NCBI GenBank assembly: GCA_046345315.1
Contig: JBKDKA010000217.1
Span: 35,234 to 99,233 of the forward strand
DNA length: 64,000 nt
Direction of reading: 5' to 3'
Source: F1-80-MAGs062 sp046345315
GTDB taxonomy: Bacteria; Planctomycetota; Planctomycetia; Planctomycetales; Planctomycetaceae
In this document: positions 1-9,255 of the stretch, piece after piece
Position numbering within the stretch: position 1 is the first letter of the stretch
Layout of the letters: each line of letters begins with the position of its first letter
Notes under the pieces: generated by a model
What the model saw: the letters and a program-made list of their open reading frames with translations, nothing else
What the model was told of the DNA's origin: nothing
Databases searched by the model: none
Position numbers and translations under genes: made by a program

Positions 1-601
1 TATTGACCAGCGTAATGCCCGACGTGGCTTCACACTGACAGAGCTTCTGATCGTCATGGCAATTCTCGTTCTGCTGGTGTCGATGGTTGGCCCCCGAATT
101 CTCGGGAGTAAACAGAAAGCTGATATCAACTCGGTCAAGACGCAGATCAGTATGCTTCAGTCTGCACTGGAACGATATGCAATCGACATGAATAAGTTCC
201 CGTCAACAGAGCAGGGGCTGACGGCTCTGATTTCAAGACCCGCCAATGATTCCGAAACATCATCAGCATCGGAAACATCGACCGAAGCACCTGCTGAAGA
301 ATCGACGGAAACAACAGAGTCAGGCGATCAGTCGTCAGGAGGCACTGCATCCAACTGGGACGGCCCTTACCTGAAGACGGACACACTTCCGAAGGATCCA
401 TGGGGCAATGGATACTCATATGAGTATCCTCCGACCCACAACAAAATGAACGTACCGGACATCTGGTCGTTTGGTCCGGATGGTCAGGAAGGCACCGATG
501 ATGACATCGTGAGCTGGACTGGCAAAGGGCGCGAAGAGGGTGGCAGTGAAGAGGAGCCTGCGAGCTCAGAATCTCGTGAATCCGGCGGGGCTGGAGCCTG
601 A
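1..601 (+). CDS. gspG: Type II secretion major pseudopilin GspG (5' partial)
   Basis: This is the C-terminal part of a major pseudopilin, the repeating subunit of the periplasmic pseudopilus. The reading frame is open from base 2, so the true start lies upstream. A class III prepilin site is visible (RRGFTLTELLIVMAILVLL: cleavage after Gly, Glu at +5, then the hydrophobic helix). The C-terminal half has the GspG pattern of WDGPYLKTDTLPKDPWG followed by an acidic DGQEGTDDD loop, which in the family binds calcium. An insert rich in Ser, Thr and Glu lies at about 250-345 inside the globular domain, and a second acidic tail follows the calcium loop. It is the first visible gene of a + strand operon with gspH-M. 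Family assignment is secure; the insert is atypical. Confidence 0.92.
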   Translation, partial: IDQRNARRGFTLTELLIVMAILVLLVSMVGPRILGSKQKADINSVKTQISMLQSALERYAIDMNKFPSTEQGLTALISRPANDSETSSASETSTEAPAEESTETTESGDQSSGGTASNWDGPYLKTDTLPKDPWGNGYSYEYPPTHNKMNVPDIWSFGPDGQEGTDDDIVSWTGKGREEGGSEEEPASSESRESGGAGA

Positions 602-725
602 TTCTGCGAATCACCGCTGTATCAATGCCGACTGGTACGCAGGTTTCAACCTGAATTATTCATGGAGGATTGGCTGACGAGTTCCTGCTTTTCATTTCAC
701 TCCTTCAGAACGAAAGACATCCGCC

Positions 726-1589
726 GTGTCACCTGCCGGTCCGATCAGGATGTCTGCATTCTGCTGTTCCGACAGGCGGGGTAACGCCGCGGTTCCTCAT
801 CAAAGACCACTGCGATCACTTCGCAGTGGTTTTACACTTCTGGAACTTCTGATCACGCTCGCGATCCTTGCTGCGATCGCGGGAATGACACTCCCTTCGC
901 TGCGCGGCCCGCTCGAAAAGAGTCGTCTGCAGGGAGCTGGCAGACAGCTGAGATCGCATCTTGCTCGAGCCAGGCTGACAGCGATCCAGCTTGATACCCC
1001 CGTCGCTCTGGACTGCCGTCTCCGGACCGGCCGATGCACCTTGATGACCATTCCTCAAAGGAATTCCGGTCACTTCACCGTGGCCAACGAAGAAACGACT
1101 GGTTCCACACCATCGGGACTGAGCGCTTCCAGTGATGAGTCTTCGACCGGGATGGCAGCCGAAACGTCCTCGGATGATGATTCGTCGCTGTCACGGCCTC
1201 TTCGAGACTGGACTCTTCCCGACGGAGTCTCATTTCGTCTTGTCGATTTCAGTTCATCGGGTCGATATCGTCCTCGTACCAGCAGCTCCGCATTGCCATC
1301 GCCTGCACAGAATCAACGCGAAGATTCCTCCGCAGATCAGACAGCGAGTATCGTATTTTATCCCACCGGACGATCCAGAGATGTCACCATCCGGCTTCAG
1401 GGACCTCAGGACTATGTTATGGATGTCATTGTTCGCGGGTTAACCGGAACCGTGACTCTTCGCCCTCCGGTTCGAACATCTCATGATCAATCCGGAAGCA
1501 CATCGGATCCCCTGCAGCCTGATCTCAGCACAACTCCGGATGCCTCGGAGGATGTCGTTCAGGATCGCCAGCCGGAAACATCGCCATGA
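726..1589 (+). CDS. gspH: GspH-like minor pseudopilin
   Basis: Predicted minor pseudopilin of 287 aa. A prepilin segment, RSGFTLLELLITLAILAAI (residues 34-52), has the conserved Glu at +5. The next part (about residues 60-120) resembles the GspH/FimT beta domain, and the C-terminal third is proline- and serine-rich. A Ser/Asp/Glu/Thr-rich insert occupies residues 122-156. The chosen start is a GTG; an ATG at 750 is an alternative that would shorten the leader by eight residues. Even so, about 34 residues precede the cleavage site, which is long for a prepilin leader. The gene ends with ATGA shared with the next gene. Assignment as H rather than another minor pilin rests on order and is moderately sure. 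Confidence 0.82.
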   Translation: MSPAGPIRMSAFCCSDRRGNAAVPHQRPLRSLRSGFTLLELLITLAILAAIAGMTLPSLRGPLEKSRLQGAGRQLRSHLARARLTAIQLDTPVALDCRLRTGRCTLMTIPQRNSGHFTVANEETTGSTPSGLSASSDESSTGMAAETSSDDDSSLSRPLRDWTLPDGVSFRLVDFSSSGRYRPRTSSSALPSPAQNQREDSSADQTASIVFYPTGRSRDVTIRLQGPQDYVMDVIVRGLTGTVTLRPPVRTSHDQSGSTSDPLQPDLSTTPDASEDVVQDRQPETSP

Positions 1590-2341
1590 ACCGGCGACGA
1601 ATCCAGCAGATCTTTCCTCAGCGTTTCCGACTCAATGCGACGCGTCCGACAGCGACGCGTCTGACTGACCCATTGACGCAGCACGTGCAGATGGCTCAAT
1701 CCGGCTTTTCGCTGATCGAAGTCATCATGGCGACGGCGATTCTGATGGGAAGCACAGTCGTGCTGATGCGACTGGCCGGAATGGGGCGTGAACAATTCAC
1801 GAAGGCAAAACTTCTTGGTGAAGCGCAGAGTCACTGCGAGACAATTCTGAATGAGATTGTTCTTGGTAAAAGACCGCTGAGAGAAGTTCAGCCCCAGTCA
1901 TTCTTTCCGAATTCATTCCAGAGCTCATTGACCCTTGAGGCCAGTGATGAGTCGGACACAACGGAATCGGAAACAACAGCCACTCCTTCGGAGCTTTATG
2001 AATCCGATGCCGTGCTGGAAGGTCAGACCGCCAATGAATCGGAATGGAAGTATTTGATCCGCCTGAAGAGTGTTCGCAGCTTCCCTCAGCTGCGGAGCAT
2101 TACCGTGACGGTGTACCACTCCCCTCCAATGGAAGAGAGTGTGAACAGGTCGGCGTCAGTGGCGGTCGACGACACGGCCAATGAAGCTGCCCGTCCGAGC
2201 AGAATACGAAGCACACTGACTCGGTGGGTTCGAGTGCCACAGCGTGCTACCTCTGAGAACCGTGAGAATCCAGGGAACCCGGACAACTCAGAGTCTTCTG
2301 GCATCGGCGGCGAGCCCGCTCTGGAGGAGGGATCCCGATGA
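1586..2341 (+). CDS. gspI: GspI-like minor pseudopilin
   Basis: Predicted 251-aa minor pseudopilin. The prepilin motif QSGFSLIEVIMATAILMGS lies at residues 38-56 with Glu at +5, after an unusually long, basic leader of about 39 residues. SLIEVIMA is typical of GspI/PilV-type pilins. The globular part carries an acidic Ser/Thr/Glu-rich insert at about residues 118-141 (1937-2009) and an Asn/Glu/Ser-rich C-terminal tail. It starts in an ATGA overlap with the upstream pseudopilin and ends in an ATGA overlap with the next, so the genes are probably translationally coupled. In the family this protein sits in the pseudopilus tip complex with J and K. Confidence 0.85.
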   Translation: MNRRRIQQIFPQRFRLNATRPTATRLTDPLTQHVQMAQSGFSLIEVIMATAILMGSTVVLMRLAGMGREQFTKAKLLGEAQSHCETILNEIVLGKRPLREVQPQSFFPNSFQSSLTLEASDESDTTESETTATPSELYESDAVLEGQTANESEWKYLIRLKSVRSFPQLRSITVTVYHSPPMEESVNRSASVAVDDTANEAARPSRIRSTLTRWVRVPQRATSENRENPGNPDNSESSGIGGEPALEEGSR

Positions 2342-3660
2342 AAATCTCTCGCCTTCGGTCTCCGCTGCGCAGATCTGCGACCAGAAGCTGTTATCTGCGT
2401 TCGGCAGATGGTTATACGCTTCCGGAACTTCTGATTGCTTCCATTCTGGTCGCAGCACTCATGACATCCGTCTGGAATCTGATGTCCATGTACAATCTCT
2501 GGATGACAGCTGGTCAGTCAGATACGACGACACAGCAGATTGCACGATCGCTGTTCCGGATCATCAGAACGGACATCGATTCTGTCGCTCGACCTGATCG
2601 CTCTCGATCGCAGAAGCTGCCACAAAGACTGCTTCCGGAAACATTCACGATCGAGCCATCCCTGTCGCTCGGAACGGAGACAGGGTTCGCAGGTGATGCG
2701 TTGCCATCTCAGGATCAGACAAGGGGCACCTCACAGACCGATGGAGAAGTCATCATTCCTGAACTGACGGGAACCAGAGATTTCCTCCAGCTGACCGGCA
2801 TTCAATGGCCGGAGTTGCCAATGTCGGAACTGAATGTCCGCACAGAGCAGACACCAGAAGAGTTTCCTGTCGCAGCATCCGGTGAAACTGATCCGAACTG
2901 GTCGGATGAAAGAAAGGCACCGGAAGTCGCGGAGTTTCAGACGGTGGTCTATCAGTTTGAACGACAGACGCGAACAGCTGCGGCCTCCACGGAACAGCTG
3001 CCGGCGGGACTGCATCGGATTCAGCTGGAGTCACTTCCGTTCAAGAGTACGCGACAGTCACTCAGCACACAGGATTCTGAACAGAATGCCTTTGACGAAC
3101 TGAATCAACTTCGTCTCAATCCCGTCCTGCTGGAGCTGCTTGAACGTGCTGATTCTCCGGCAGACGGCAATGCCGATTCCAGTACCTCAGATTCGGACAG
3201 CGCGACGGAGCGGCCTGATCACGGTGTTCAGTACGAGTACGTGCCGGAGGTCATTGCCTGCGAGTTTTCCTATCTGAGTGATCAGATTGAGCATTCTTCA
3301 TGGAGAAGCAGCGAACGCGGTTATTTACCGGACGCCGTGCGAGTTCGTTTCAGGCTGTCGACGCAGGAGGATCAGGAGAAGTACAGACGTGAGACTGTCG
3401 CTGCAATGGCCGGGAACGACAATCCGGGAGCTCAGAACACAGCAGAGACCACTTCGGAATCGTCGTCGACCGATGGCTCAGAATTGAACAGCGATTCAGA
3501 CACTCGGACTCGTCGAATACGTTTCAAGTCGCAGTCTTTCGAACGAATCCTTCTGATTCAGAATCAACGCCCGCAATCTCATCGTCGCAACGGACAATCT
3601 CCGGAGGACTTCGCACAAAGCCCGAATTCCGAACCATCCATCGGGGGTGCGAATCGATGA
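2338..3660 (+). CDS. gspJ: GspJ-like minor pseudopilin
   Basis: Predicted 440-aa minor pseudopilin, about twice the usual GspJ length. The prepilin segment DGYTLPELLIASILVAALM (around residues 24-42) has Glu at +5 and a hydrophobic helix. The excess length comes from low-complexity Ser/Asp/Glu/Thr stretches (about 3150-3220 and 3410-3505) and from an enlarged middle region. Segments such as YEYVPEVIACEFSYL and LPDAVRVRFRL match the strand pattern of GspJ C-terminal domains. It lies between the I-like and K-like genes with 4-bp overlaps on both sides, and this order supports the J assignment. Confidence 0.83.
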   Translation: MKISRLRSPLRRSATRSCYLRSADGYTLPELLIASILVAALMTSVWNLMSMYNLWMTAGQSDTTTQQIARSLFRIIRTDIDSVARPDRSRSQKLPQRLLPETFTIEPSLSLGTETGFAGDALPSQDQTRGTSQTDGEVIIPELTGTRDFLQLTGIQWPELPMSELNVRTEQTPEEFPVAASGETDPNWSDERKAPEVAEFQTVVYQFERQTRTAAASTEQLPAGLHRIQLESLPFKSTRQSLSTQDSEQNAFDELNQLRLNPVLLELLERADSPADGNADSSTSDSDSATERPDHGVQYEYVPEVIACEFSYLSDQIEHSSWRSSERGYLPDAVRVRFRLSTQEDQEKYRRETVAAMAGNDNPGAQNTAETTSESSSTDGSELNSDSDTRTRRIRFKSQSFERILLIQNQRPQSHRRNGQSPEDFAQSPNSEPSIGGANR

Positions 3661-5381
3661 ATACTTATCGCTGTCCTGATCGAGCAAAAGGACAATGCGG
3701 CAGTCAGCACAGAAACGGAGTCGTGCTCATTGTTGTGCTTGTGCTCGTGGTCATGCTGAGCCTGGCGGGTTTCGGATTCCTGTCGACCATGTCTGCGGAA
3801 TACGAGGCCGCAAAGCATCAGGAAGAAATGCTGAAGGGAGAGCAGGCTCTCGCGTCCGTCGAAGAGATGATTCTCTCATTTGCCGAGTTGTCGGAACGTC
3901 AGAGAAGCCGTCTTGGTGGATGGAAAAACAATCCGAACCTGTTTCGCGGCCGCGCGATCGACGAGATGACTGTCGACATCTCAGAGATACCCGTAACTGC
4001 TCAGGAAGACAACGAGTCGACTGAAAACTCTGAGTCCGGCGCATCCGGTTTACAGTCCCCTCTGACCGGTGAACCCTCGATCTCTGAAAGTCGTGATGAT
4101 CGTGCATCCGGAGACGATCGACGCTGGCGGTTTTCTGTCACGACAACGTCAGCAGCTGCGGAGCAGGAAAGCGTGCTGCAGGGGGAAGTGATTCGTTTCG
4201 GACTCCAGAATGAATCGTCGCGAATCAATCTGCATGAGCTTCTCCGCTGGGATCAGTTGAATCCCGGAGCTGGTCGAAAAGCTTTGATGCGGCTTCCGGG
4301 AATTGACGAAACGATTGCTGACTCCATCATGGACTGGATGGACTCAGATGAACAGCCGCGAGAATTCGGAACAGAGTCTGACTTTTATCTCCAACTGGAT
4401 CATCCTTATTCCTGTCCGAACAGACCACCATCACAGCTGGAGGAACTGCTGTTCGTCAGAGGTGTACTGCGGAGTCATTTCTATGGCGGTTCGACAGATC
4501 CATCTCGAACCGATGAGGCACTTCTTAGTTCGCTGAATCAAACAGACGAAGCGGGAAATGTTCGAGCTCCGGAGATGGATACGGCATCCTCTTCACAGGG
4601 ATGGCACCAGTTTCTGACCTGCTGGAGTTCGGAGCGGAATTCAGACCGCCGAGGAAAGCCACGGACGTTTCTGAATATGACCGATCTTTCACGGCTGCAG
4701 ACAGAATTGTCGCAGCTGCTTTCACCGGAGGTCGCTCGATTTGCGATCTTCGCGCGACAGTATGGCTTATCGTATCCGACAGGACAGAACACTTCTTCTG
4801 GAAATCTGGCCGATGTCACACCGGACCTTTCAGTCCCCGGAAATCATCCGATCGCGGCGCCAGCCAGCCTGATTGGAGCAATAGTCACTGTTCCGTCTCC
4901 CTCCGGTTCGATGGTATTCGCAAGCCCGATTCGTCCGGAAGACACTGACTTCGCAGGTCAGCTGTTTTCACTGATGGACCGAACAACGACAATCACTCAG
5001 GATCAGATCACCGGCCGAATCAATATCCTGGAAGCCCATCAACTCGTGCTGGGATCGATCCCCGGAATGACAGATGAGCTTCTGACTCAGATCATCGCTC
5101 AGCGCGACGGATCTGACGCAGAACGGCAGGACACCACCTGGCTGCTGACAGAGGGACTTGTCGATGCGGCAGAGTTTCGAAGGCTTTCGGATTACATAAC
5201 GGCTGGTGGAGACGTGTTTCGAGGTGACATAACCGTTTTCCGCGCCACAGGTGGACCTGTACTCCGGCGAAACGCCGTTTTCAGTGGTGTGACGACCCCT
5301 GCCATCAGGCTAAACTGGAGTCTGCCGAATCATTCCTTACCGTCTCTTCCTGTCTCCCTGCTGATGCCTCGAATCCCATGA
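3657..5381 (+). CDS. gspK: GspK-like minor pseudopilin
   Basis: Predicted 574-aa GspK, the largest minor pseudopilin, which caps the pseudopilus tip with I and J. The N-terminal hydrophobic helix (residues 21-42, after NG) lacks Glu at +5, as expected for GspK. The helical SAM-like region is clear: RINLHELLRWDQLNPGAG, LMRLPGIDETIADSIMDWMD, then the EELLFVRGV segment. A second helix-hairpin-helix-like stretch (ITGRINILEAHQLVLGSIPG) lies near residue 460. An acidic/serine insert is at about 3990-4130. The gene is longer than typical GspK (about 320 aa). Four-base overlaps link it to the flanking genes. Confidence 0.9.
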   Translation: MNTYRCPDRAKGQCGSQHRNGVVLIVVLVLVVMLSLAGFGFLSTMSAEYEAAKHQEEMLKGEQALASVEEMILSFAELSERQRSRLGGWKNNPNLFRGRAIDEMTVDISEIPVTAQEDNESTENSESGASGLQSPLTGEPSISESRDDRASGDDRRWRFSVTTTSAAAEQESVLQGEVIRFGLQNESSRINLHELLRWDQLNPGAGRKALMRLPGIDETIADSIMDWMDSDEQPREFGTESDFYLQLDHPYSCPNRPPSQLEELLFVRGVLRSHFYGGSTDPSRTDEALLSSLNQTDEAGNVRAPEMDTASSSQGWHQFLTCWSSERNSDRRGKPRTFLNMTDLSRLQTELSQLLSPEVARFAIFARQYGLSYPTGQNTSSGNLADVTPDLSVPGNHPIAAPASLIGAIVTVPSPSGSMVFASPIRPEDTDFAGQLFSLMDRTTTITQDQITGRINILEAHQLVLGSIPGMTDELLTQIIAQRDGSDAERQDTTWLLTEGLVDAAEFRRLSDYITAGGDVFRGDITVFRATGGPVLRRNAVFSGVTTPAIRLNWSLPNHSLPSLPVSLLMPRIP

Positions 5382-7015
5382 GTCGATATCTCGCAGTCAG
5401 CTGGAACCTTCGATCCCTGCAGTTCGTCTTCGCGGAATCAGCGCGACGAAGTGCTCTTCGAATCGTTTCAGCCGGAAGTCATGAGATCTCCACAGATCCT
5501 GCCTCCGACCCGACGGTCATTCTCAACGAGCTGAAGCAGCTGGTGAGTCGTCTGCATGCGGAGAAGTCACATCTGCTGATTCTGCTGAATCGCGGAGCCA
5601 TTGACTCGGTGACGTTTCCTGTTCCACCGGCAACGGAGGATGAACTGCCGTCGATTGTTCGGAACATGGCTCAGCGGGAACTTCCCGGGCTCTCCGAAGA
5701 TACGCCGGTTGATTTTATCGCATATCCTCCCGAAGCCGATGAGACACGCTCCGTCAGCGCGATGGCACCAGTCGGTGAGGAGTATGCTCAACTGCGAAAT
5801 CTGTGGACGAAAGGAAGTTTCAGTTCCGTTCGCATCATCATCGGTACGCATACACTTCGTGCCTGGCTTTCGGAAGATGACCGACAGACCAGCATGATCA
5901 TCAGTCGTGGAACCGAAGCGGCAGACGTCCTGCTGCTCAGCGGTGAGCTTCCGATTCTTTCAAGAACCATTCGATTGGCATCCAGCGTCTCCGGAGAGGA
6001 GATCAATCGCTATCTGATCACCGAGACACAGCGAACACTGATTTCGGCTGGATCGAAAACGTCGCACCCGATTGAACCGGAAAAGATTCTGCTGATTGGC
6101 AATGAAGACGAGACGTTCGGACTCGACGTAGCACTGTCACGGCATTACGCCATGAACGTTGACGTCGCCCGTCCGCTGTCATTATCAGATGCATCAAGGC
6201 TCTCAACAGAAGAAACGTCTGTCGTTGATTCAGGAGCCTTCGCATCTCTGCTTGCAGCGGTCTTCGAAGCATCGTCGGGCATCAAGCCTGTCATTGACTT
6301 TGCGAGTCCTCGGCGACCACCGGAAAAGATCAATGTTCGTTCACGCGTCCTGTTCGTCGCCGGAGTTCTTTCTGCTGTGATTGGCGCAGGGTGGTATTAC
6401 GTATCCACACAGTTCAGTGATATCGATTCCGAGATTGCTGGTCAGGTGGCTCGACTGAATGAGCTGAAGAAGAATGTCCGCGAAACGGCGTCGAAACGGC
6501 GATTGGTGGCATCTCTGGACAGCTGGGCCGGCAGTCGATTCAGCTGGCCCGATGAGCTGAATGATCTGACGGAACGATTTCCGCCGCGCCCGGGCATGAT
6601 TATTCATCAGCTCACGGTATCGCCCTCAGGTGCCGGCAGATCAGTGGCGTCATTTCGCGGGACTGCAAAGCAGCCGGAGTTGATTGCGGAACTTGAATCG
6701 CAGCTGCGCGATCCGTTTCATGATCTTCGGATTCCGGGCATCCGTGAACAGGTTGACGGTAACGTCACGACATGGACATTCCAGACATCGCTGAATATTC
6801 GCCGCAGGTCAAAAGCGCAGTACTCAGGATTGCCCCCTGTCGAAAAAAATGCCGACAGCTCCACAAAAAGTCCCCGGCAGAAAGCCGAAGTGCAAAAGAA
6901 GTCTGCCCCTTTGAAACAGCCTGTCGAATCCGACTCGGCATCCGAGAAAATCGCTGAACCAAAGAGCAACACGGAGTCATCAGAAGACGCATCAGAAAAG
7001 GCGGAGACCCCATGA
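5378..7015 (+). CDS. gspL: GspL-like (PilM/PilN-type) inner-membrane assembly protein
   Basis: Predicted 545-aa bitopic inner-membrane protein. Residues 1-300 have the actin-like cytoplasmic fold pattern of GspL/PilM. One transmembrane segment (about 323-342, VLFVAGVLSAVIGAGWYYV) follows, then a coiled stretch and a periplasmic PilN/GspL-like ferredoxin-type domain (about 395-475). The last 65 residues are a Lys/Ser/Glu-rich tail of low complexity. The layout is that of GspL, or of a PilM-PilN fusion. In the family this protein links the assembly ATPase (not in the window) to the pseudopilus. It overlaps gspK and the gspM-like gene by ATGA. Confidence 0.8.
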   Translation: MSRYLAVSWNLRSLQFVFAESARRSALRIVSAGSHEISTDPASDPTVILNELKQLVSRLHAEKSHLLILLNRGAIDSVTFPVPPATEDELPSIVRNMAQRELPGLSEDTPVDFIAYPPEADETRSVSAMAPVGEEYAQLRNLWTKGSFSSVRIIIGTHTLRAWLSEDDRQTSMIISRGTEAADVLLLSGELPILSRTIRLASSVSGEEINRYLITETQRTLISAGSKTSHPIEPEKILLIGNEDETFGLDVALSRHYAMNVDVARPLSLSDASRLSTEETSVVDSGAFASLLAAVFEASSGIKPVIDFASPRRPPEKINVRSRVLFVAGVLSAVIGAGWYYVSTQFSDIDSEIAGQVARLNELKKNVRETASKRRLVASLDSWAGSRFSWPDELNDLTERFPPRPGMIIHQLTVSPSGAGRSVASFRGTAKQPELIAELESQLRDPFHDLRIPGIREQVDGNVTTWTFQTSLNIRRRSKAQYSGLPPVEKNADSSTKSPRQKAEVQKKSAPLKQPVESDSASEKIAEPKSNTESSEDASEKAETP

Positions 7016-7887
7016 AACTCTCTCGCCAGCAGATGCTTCTCGGACTTCTGGCCCTCATCGGGCTTGCTCAGGCCGGTGACTGGATTGTCAATTCGATGAT
7101 TCAGGGCCCGATGCGTGAACGGCGTGCTCGTCTGAATCAGCTGGCAAAAGACATCGAAAAGCAGGAGAAGCTGCTCAAAGAAACCATGAGCGCCAGCTCG
7201 AAAATCGGACAATGGAAGAAGCGATCCTTGCCGTCCGATACTGAAGTCGCACGATCCGTGTATCGCAGCTGGCTGCTTGACGGGATCCGTCAGGTCAGAC
7301 TCCGAAACGCAACTGTTGACTCAGGAACACCCTCGAACCGCGGTGGCATGTATCGCAGCATGCCGTTCAGCTTTCGAGTCCGAGGATCACTCGCGGAATT
7401 TACAGCTTTTCTTGTGCTGTTTACGGATGCCGATCTGCTTCATCAGATTACGGGCTTTTCTCTGACGCCGATCAGCAACTCGGGACAGTTTGATATTTCA
7501 GTCAGTATCGAAACACTGCTGCTCCCGGGTGTTACGGGAGGAAAGCTCAGCACCGCTCGTTCACAGGTACTGGCAGAAAAGAACGTGCGTGATTACGACT
7601 CAATTTATCGAAACAACGTATTCGGGATCGGTATCGACATCATTGACCCGATGAAGACAACCATGGTGACGGCAATCACATTTTCGGATGGTAATCCCCA
7701 GGTCTGGATTTCTGAACCATCACGTGAGTCAGCACTGCGACTGAAAACGGGCGACGCTTTTGATACGATCGCGCTCGCAGGAAAAATTCTTGAAATACGA
7801 GAACAGAACGTGGTCATTGAAACAGCAGGGGAGAAACTGCTGCTTCAGATCGGCAAACCGTTCGCCGAAGCGCTCCCCGTGAACTGA
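7012..7887 (+). CDS. gspM: GspM/PilO-like assembly protein
   Basis: Predicted 291-aa bitopic membrane protein. One N-terminal transmembrane helix (residues about 8-27) is followed by a coiled coil (about 38-65, rich in Glu/Lys/Leu) and a PilO/GspM-like alpha/beta domain (FSFRVRGSLAEFTAFLVLF, about residues 120-138). A C-terminal domain of about 80 residues (SEPSRESALRLKTGDAF onward) has strand-turn patterning reminiscent of PilP/GspC HR domains. That resemblance is my inference and it could substitute for the missing GspC. It overlaps the GspL-like gene by ATGA and is the last gene of the tightly packed run. Confidence 0.72.
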   Translation: MKLSRQQMLLGLLALIGLAQAGDWIVNSMIQGPMRERRARLNQLAKDIEKQEKLLKETMSASSKIGQWKKRSLPSDTEVARSVYRSWLLDGIRQVRLRNATVDSGTPSNRGGMYRSMPFSFRVRGSLAEFTAFLVLFTDADLLHQITGFSLTPISNSGQFDISVSIETLLLPGVTGGKLSTARSQVLAEKNVRDYDSIYRNNVFGIGIDIIDPMKTTMVTAITFSDGNPQVWISEPSRESALRLKTGDAFDTIALAGKILEIREQNVVIETAGEKLLLQIGKPFAEALPVN

Positions 7888-7920
7888 ACTCGCCGACTGA
7901 ATGGCATTCCCCTGTCAGTC

Positions 7921-8901
7921 ATGGAACACAGCCGACCGATGACACGCAGACAACTGGGTCCTTCGACAATTTCTGTGTCCACTGTGGCGATGGGATGCTG
8001 GCCAATCGCCGGTGTGACAAGCCTTGATGTCACTCCTGAGCATAGCCTGCGAACCATCGAGGCGGCTCTCGATTCCGGTATCAATTTCTTCGACACAGCC
8101 TACGCATATGGTTGTGAGGGAGAAAGTGAACGCCTGATCGGTGCTGCAATCACCGGGAAACGGGATCAGGTCGTCATTGCGACCAAAGGCGGACTTCATC
8201 GAGATGGTCGTGCTCAGAAACATGACGCACGACGGGAAACACTTCACCGCCAGTGTGAAGAATCACTCCAGCGACTGGGCACAGACTATATCGATCTGTT
8301 TTACCTTCACGCGCCGGATCCGCAGGTTCCTGTCGCTGAATCGGCGGGCGCTATTCTGGAGCTCATTCAACTGGGGAAAGTCCGCGCGGCAGGCGCCTCG
8401 AACCTCAGCACAGCTCAACTCGATGAATTCGCTTCAATATGCCCGCTGACGGCAGTTCAGCCACACTACAACATGCTGCAGCGCGATATCGAAGCGGACA
8501 TCCTTCCGTGGTGCCGTGAACGATCGGTCGCTGTTTGTGTTTACTGGCCGCTGATGAAGGGTTTTCTTGCTGGTCGCCTCACTCGTGACCATCATTTTCC
8601 GGAAGAAGACGGTCGCAACAAATACCCGATGTTTCAGGGCCTTGAGTGGCAGAAGAATCACGACTTTCTGGACGAGATTCGTTCCATTGCGTCCGAGATC
8701 GGCGTGGAGCTGTCTCAGCTTGTCATCGCATGGACAATCCAGCAGCCCGGGATCACCGCAGCGCTCTGTGGCGCCAAAAGAGACTGGCAGATTCGAGAAA
8801 CCGCAGCAGCCATGTCTGTCCGCCTGAGTGACGAAACGCTCGCTCGGATTCAGGCAGCGATCCTGCGAAGAGGCCAGACCACTTCAAAATCCGCGGTCTG
8901 A
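7921..8901 (+). CDS. Aldo/keto reductase
   Basis: Predicted 326-aa cytoplasmic NAD(P)H-dependent aldo/keto reductase with a TIM barrel. The catalytic tetrad is visible: Asp and Tyr in DTAYAYG, Lys in VIATKGG, His in FYLHAPDP. The C-terminal cofactor segment CGAKRDWQIRETAAAM is also recognisable. An internal ATG at 7939 (MTRRQLGPS) may be the true start, since AKRs usually begin just before RRLG. It begins 33 bp after the GspM-like gene and precedes the secretin gene, so it interrupts the secretion locus. Nothing ties it functionally to secretion. The substrate cannot be told from the sequence. Confidence 0.93.
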   Translation: MEHSRPMTRRQLGPSTISVSTVAMGCWPIAGVTSLDVTPEHSLRTIEAALDSGINFFDTAYAYGCEGESERLIGAAITGKRDQVVIATKGGLHRDGRAQKHDARRETLHRQCEESLQRLGTDYIDLFYLHAPDPQVPVAESAGAILELIQLGKVRAAGASNLSTAQLDEFASICPLTAVQPHYNMLQRDIEADILPWCRERSVAVCVYWPLMKGFLAGRLTRDHHFPEEDGRNKYPMFQGLEWQKNHDFLDEIRSIASEIGVELSQLVIAWTIQQPGITAALCGAKRDWQIRETAAAMSVRLSDETLARIQAAILRRGQTTSKSAV

Positions 8902-9255
8902 GGCTCACCGTCACAACAAACTCGGGCGGCTTCATCGAGGGTCAGCAGATTCCTGAGTGCCTTAATCGTTTCGTGCCATCGGCACAGTCTGCCGATTCGG
9001 CGCAGAGTTGAATGGCACTTTCTGCAAGTGTTCCCCTCCAAGGCTCGAATCCCTGCCGATGAGGGCACGGCCATCTCTGACCAGAATTCACGGCAGAGGC
9101 ACGAAGCCGCGTTCCCCTGTTGAGGCATCTTCGACTTTCACTTATTTTTGCACAGGATACTCAGAACCATAATGCATCGGAGGCAACCCTCCCAGCACGC
9201 GTTGAACGTGGCGAGGCCACCGAACATGTCGTCTCGATCAGATCAGGTTGATTGA
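8902..9255. other. Intergenic region upstream of the secretin gene
   Basis: This 354-bp stretch separates the aldo/keto reductase from gspD. A 92-codon minus-strand frame (8850-9128) with a CRKCH motif crosses it but overlaps the reductase gene and has no clear ribosome site, so I do not call it. It probably contains the gspD promoter; no convincing -35/-10 pair or terminator is seen. Confidence 0.5.

Noticed and set aside
8850..9128. 92-codon minus-strand frame with a CRKCH motif
   Set aside because: It overlaps the aldo/keto reductase gene by about 50 bp, shows no ribosome site, and the N-terminal third reads like random translation.
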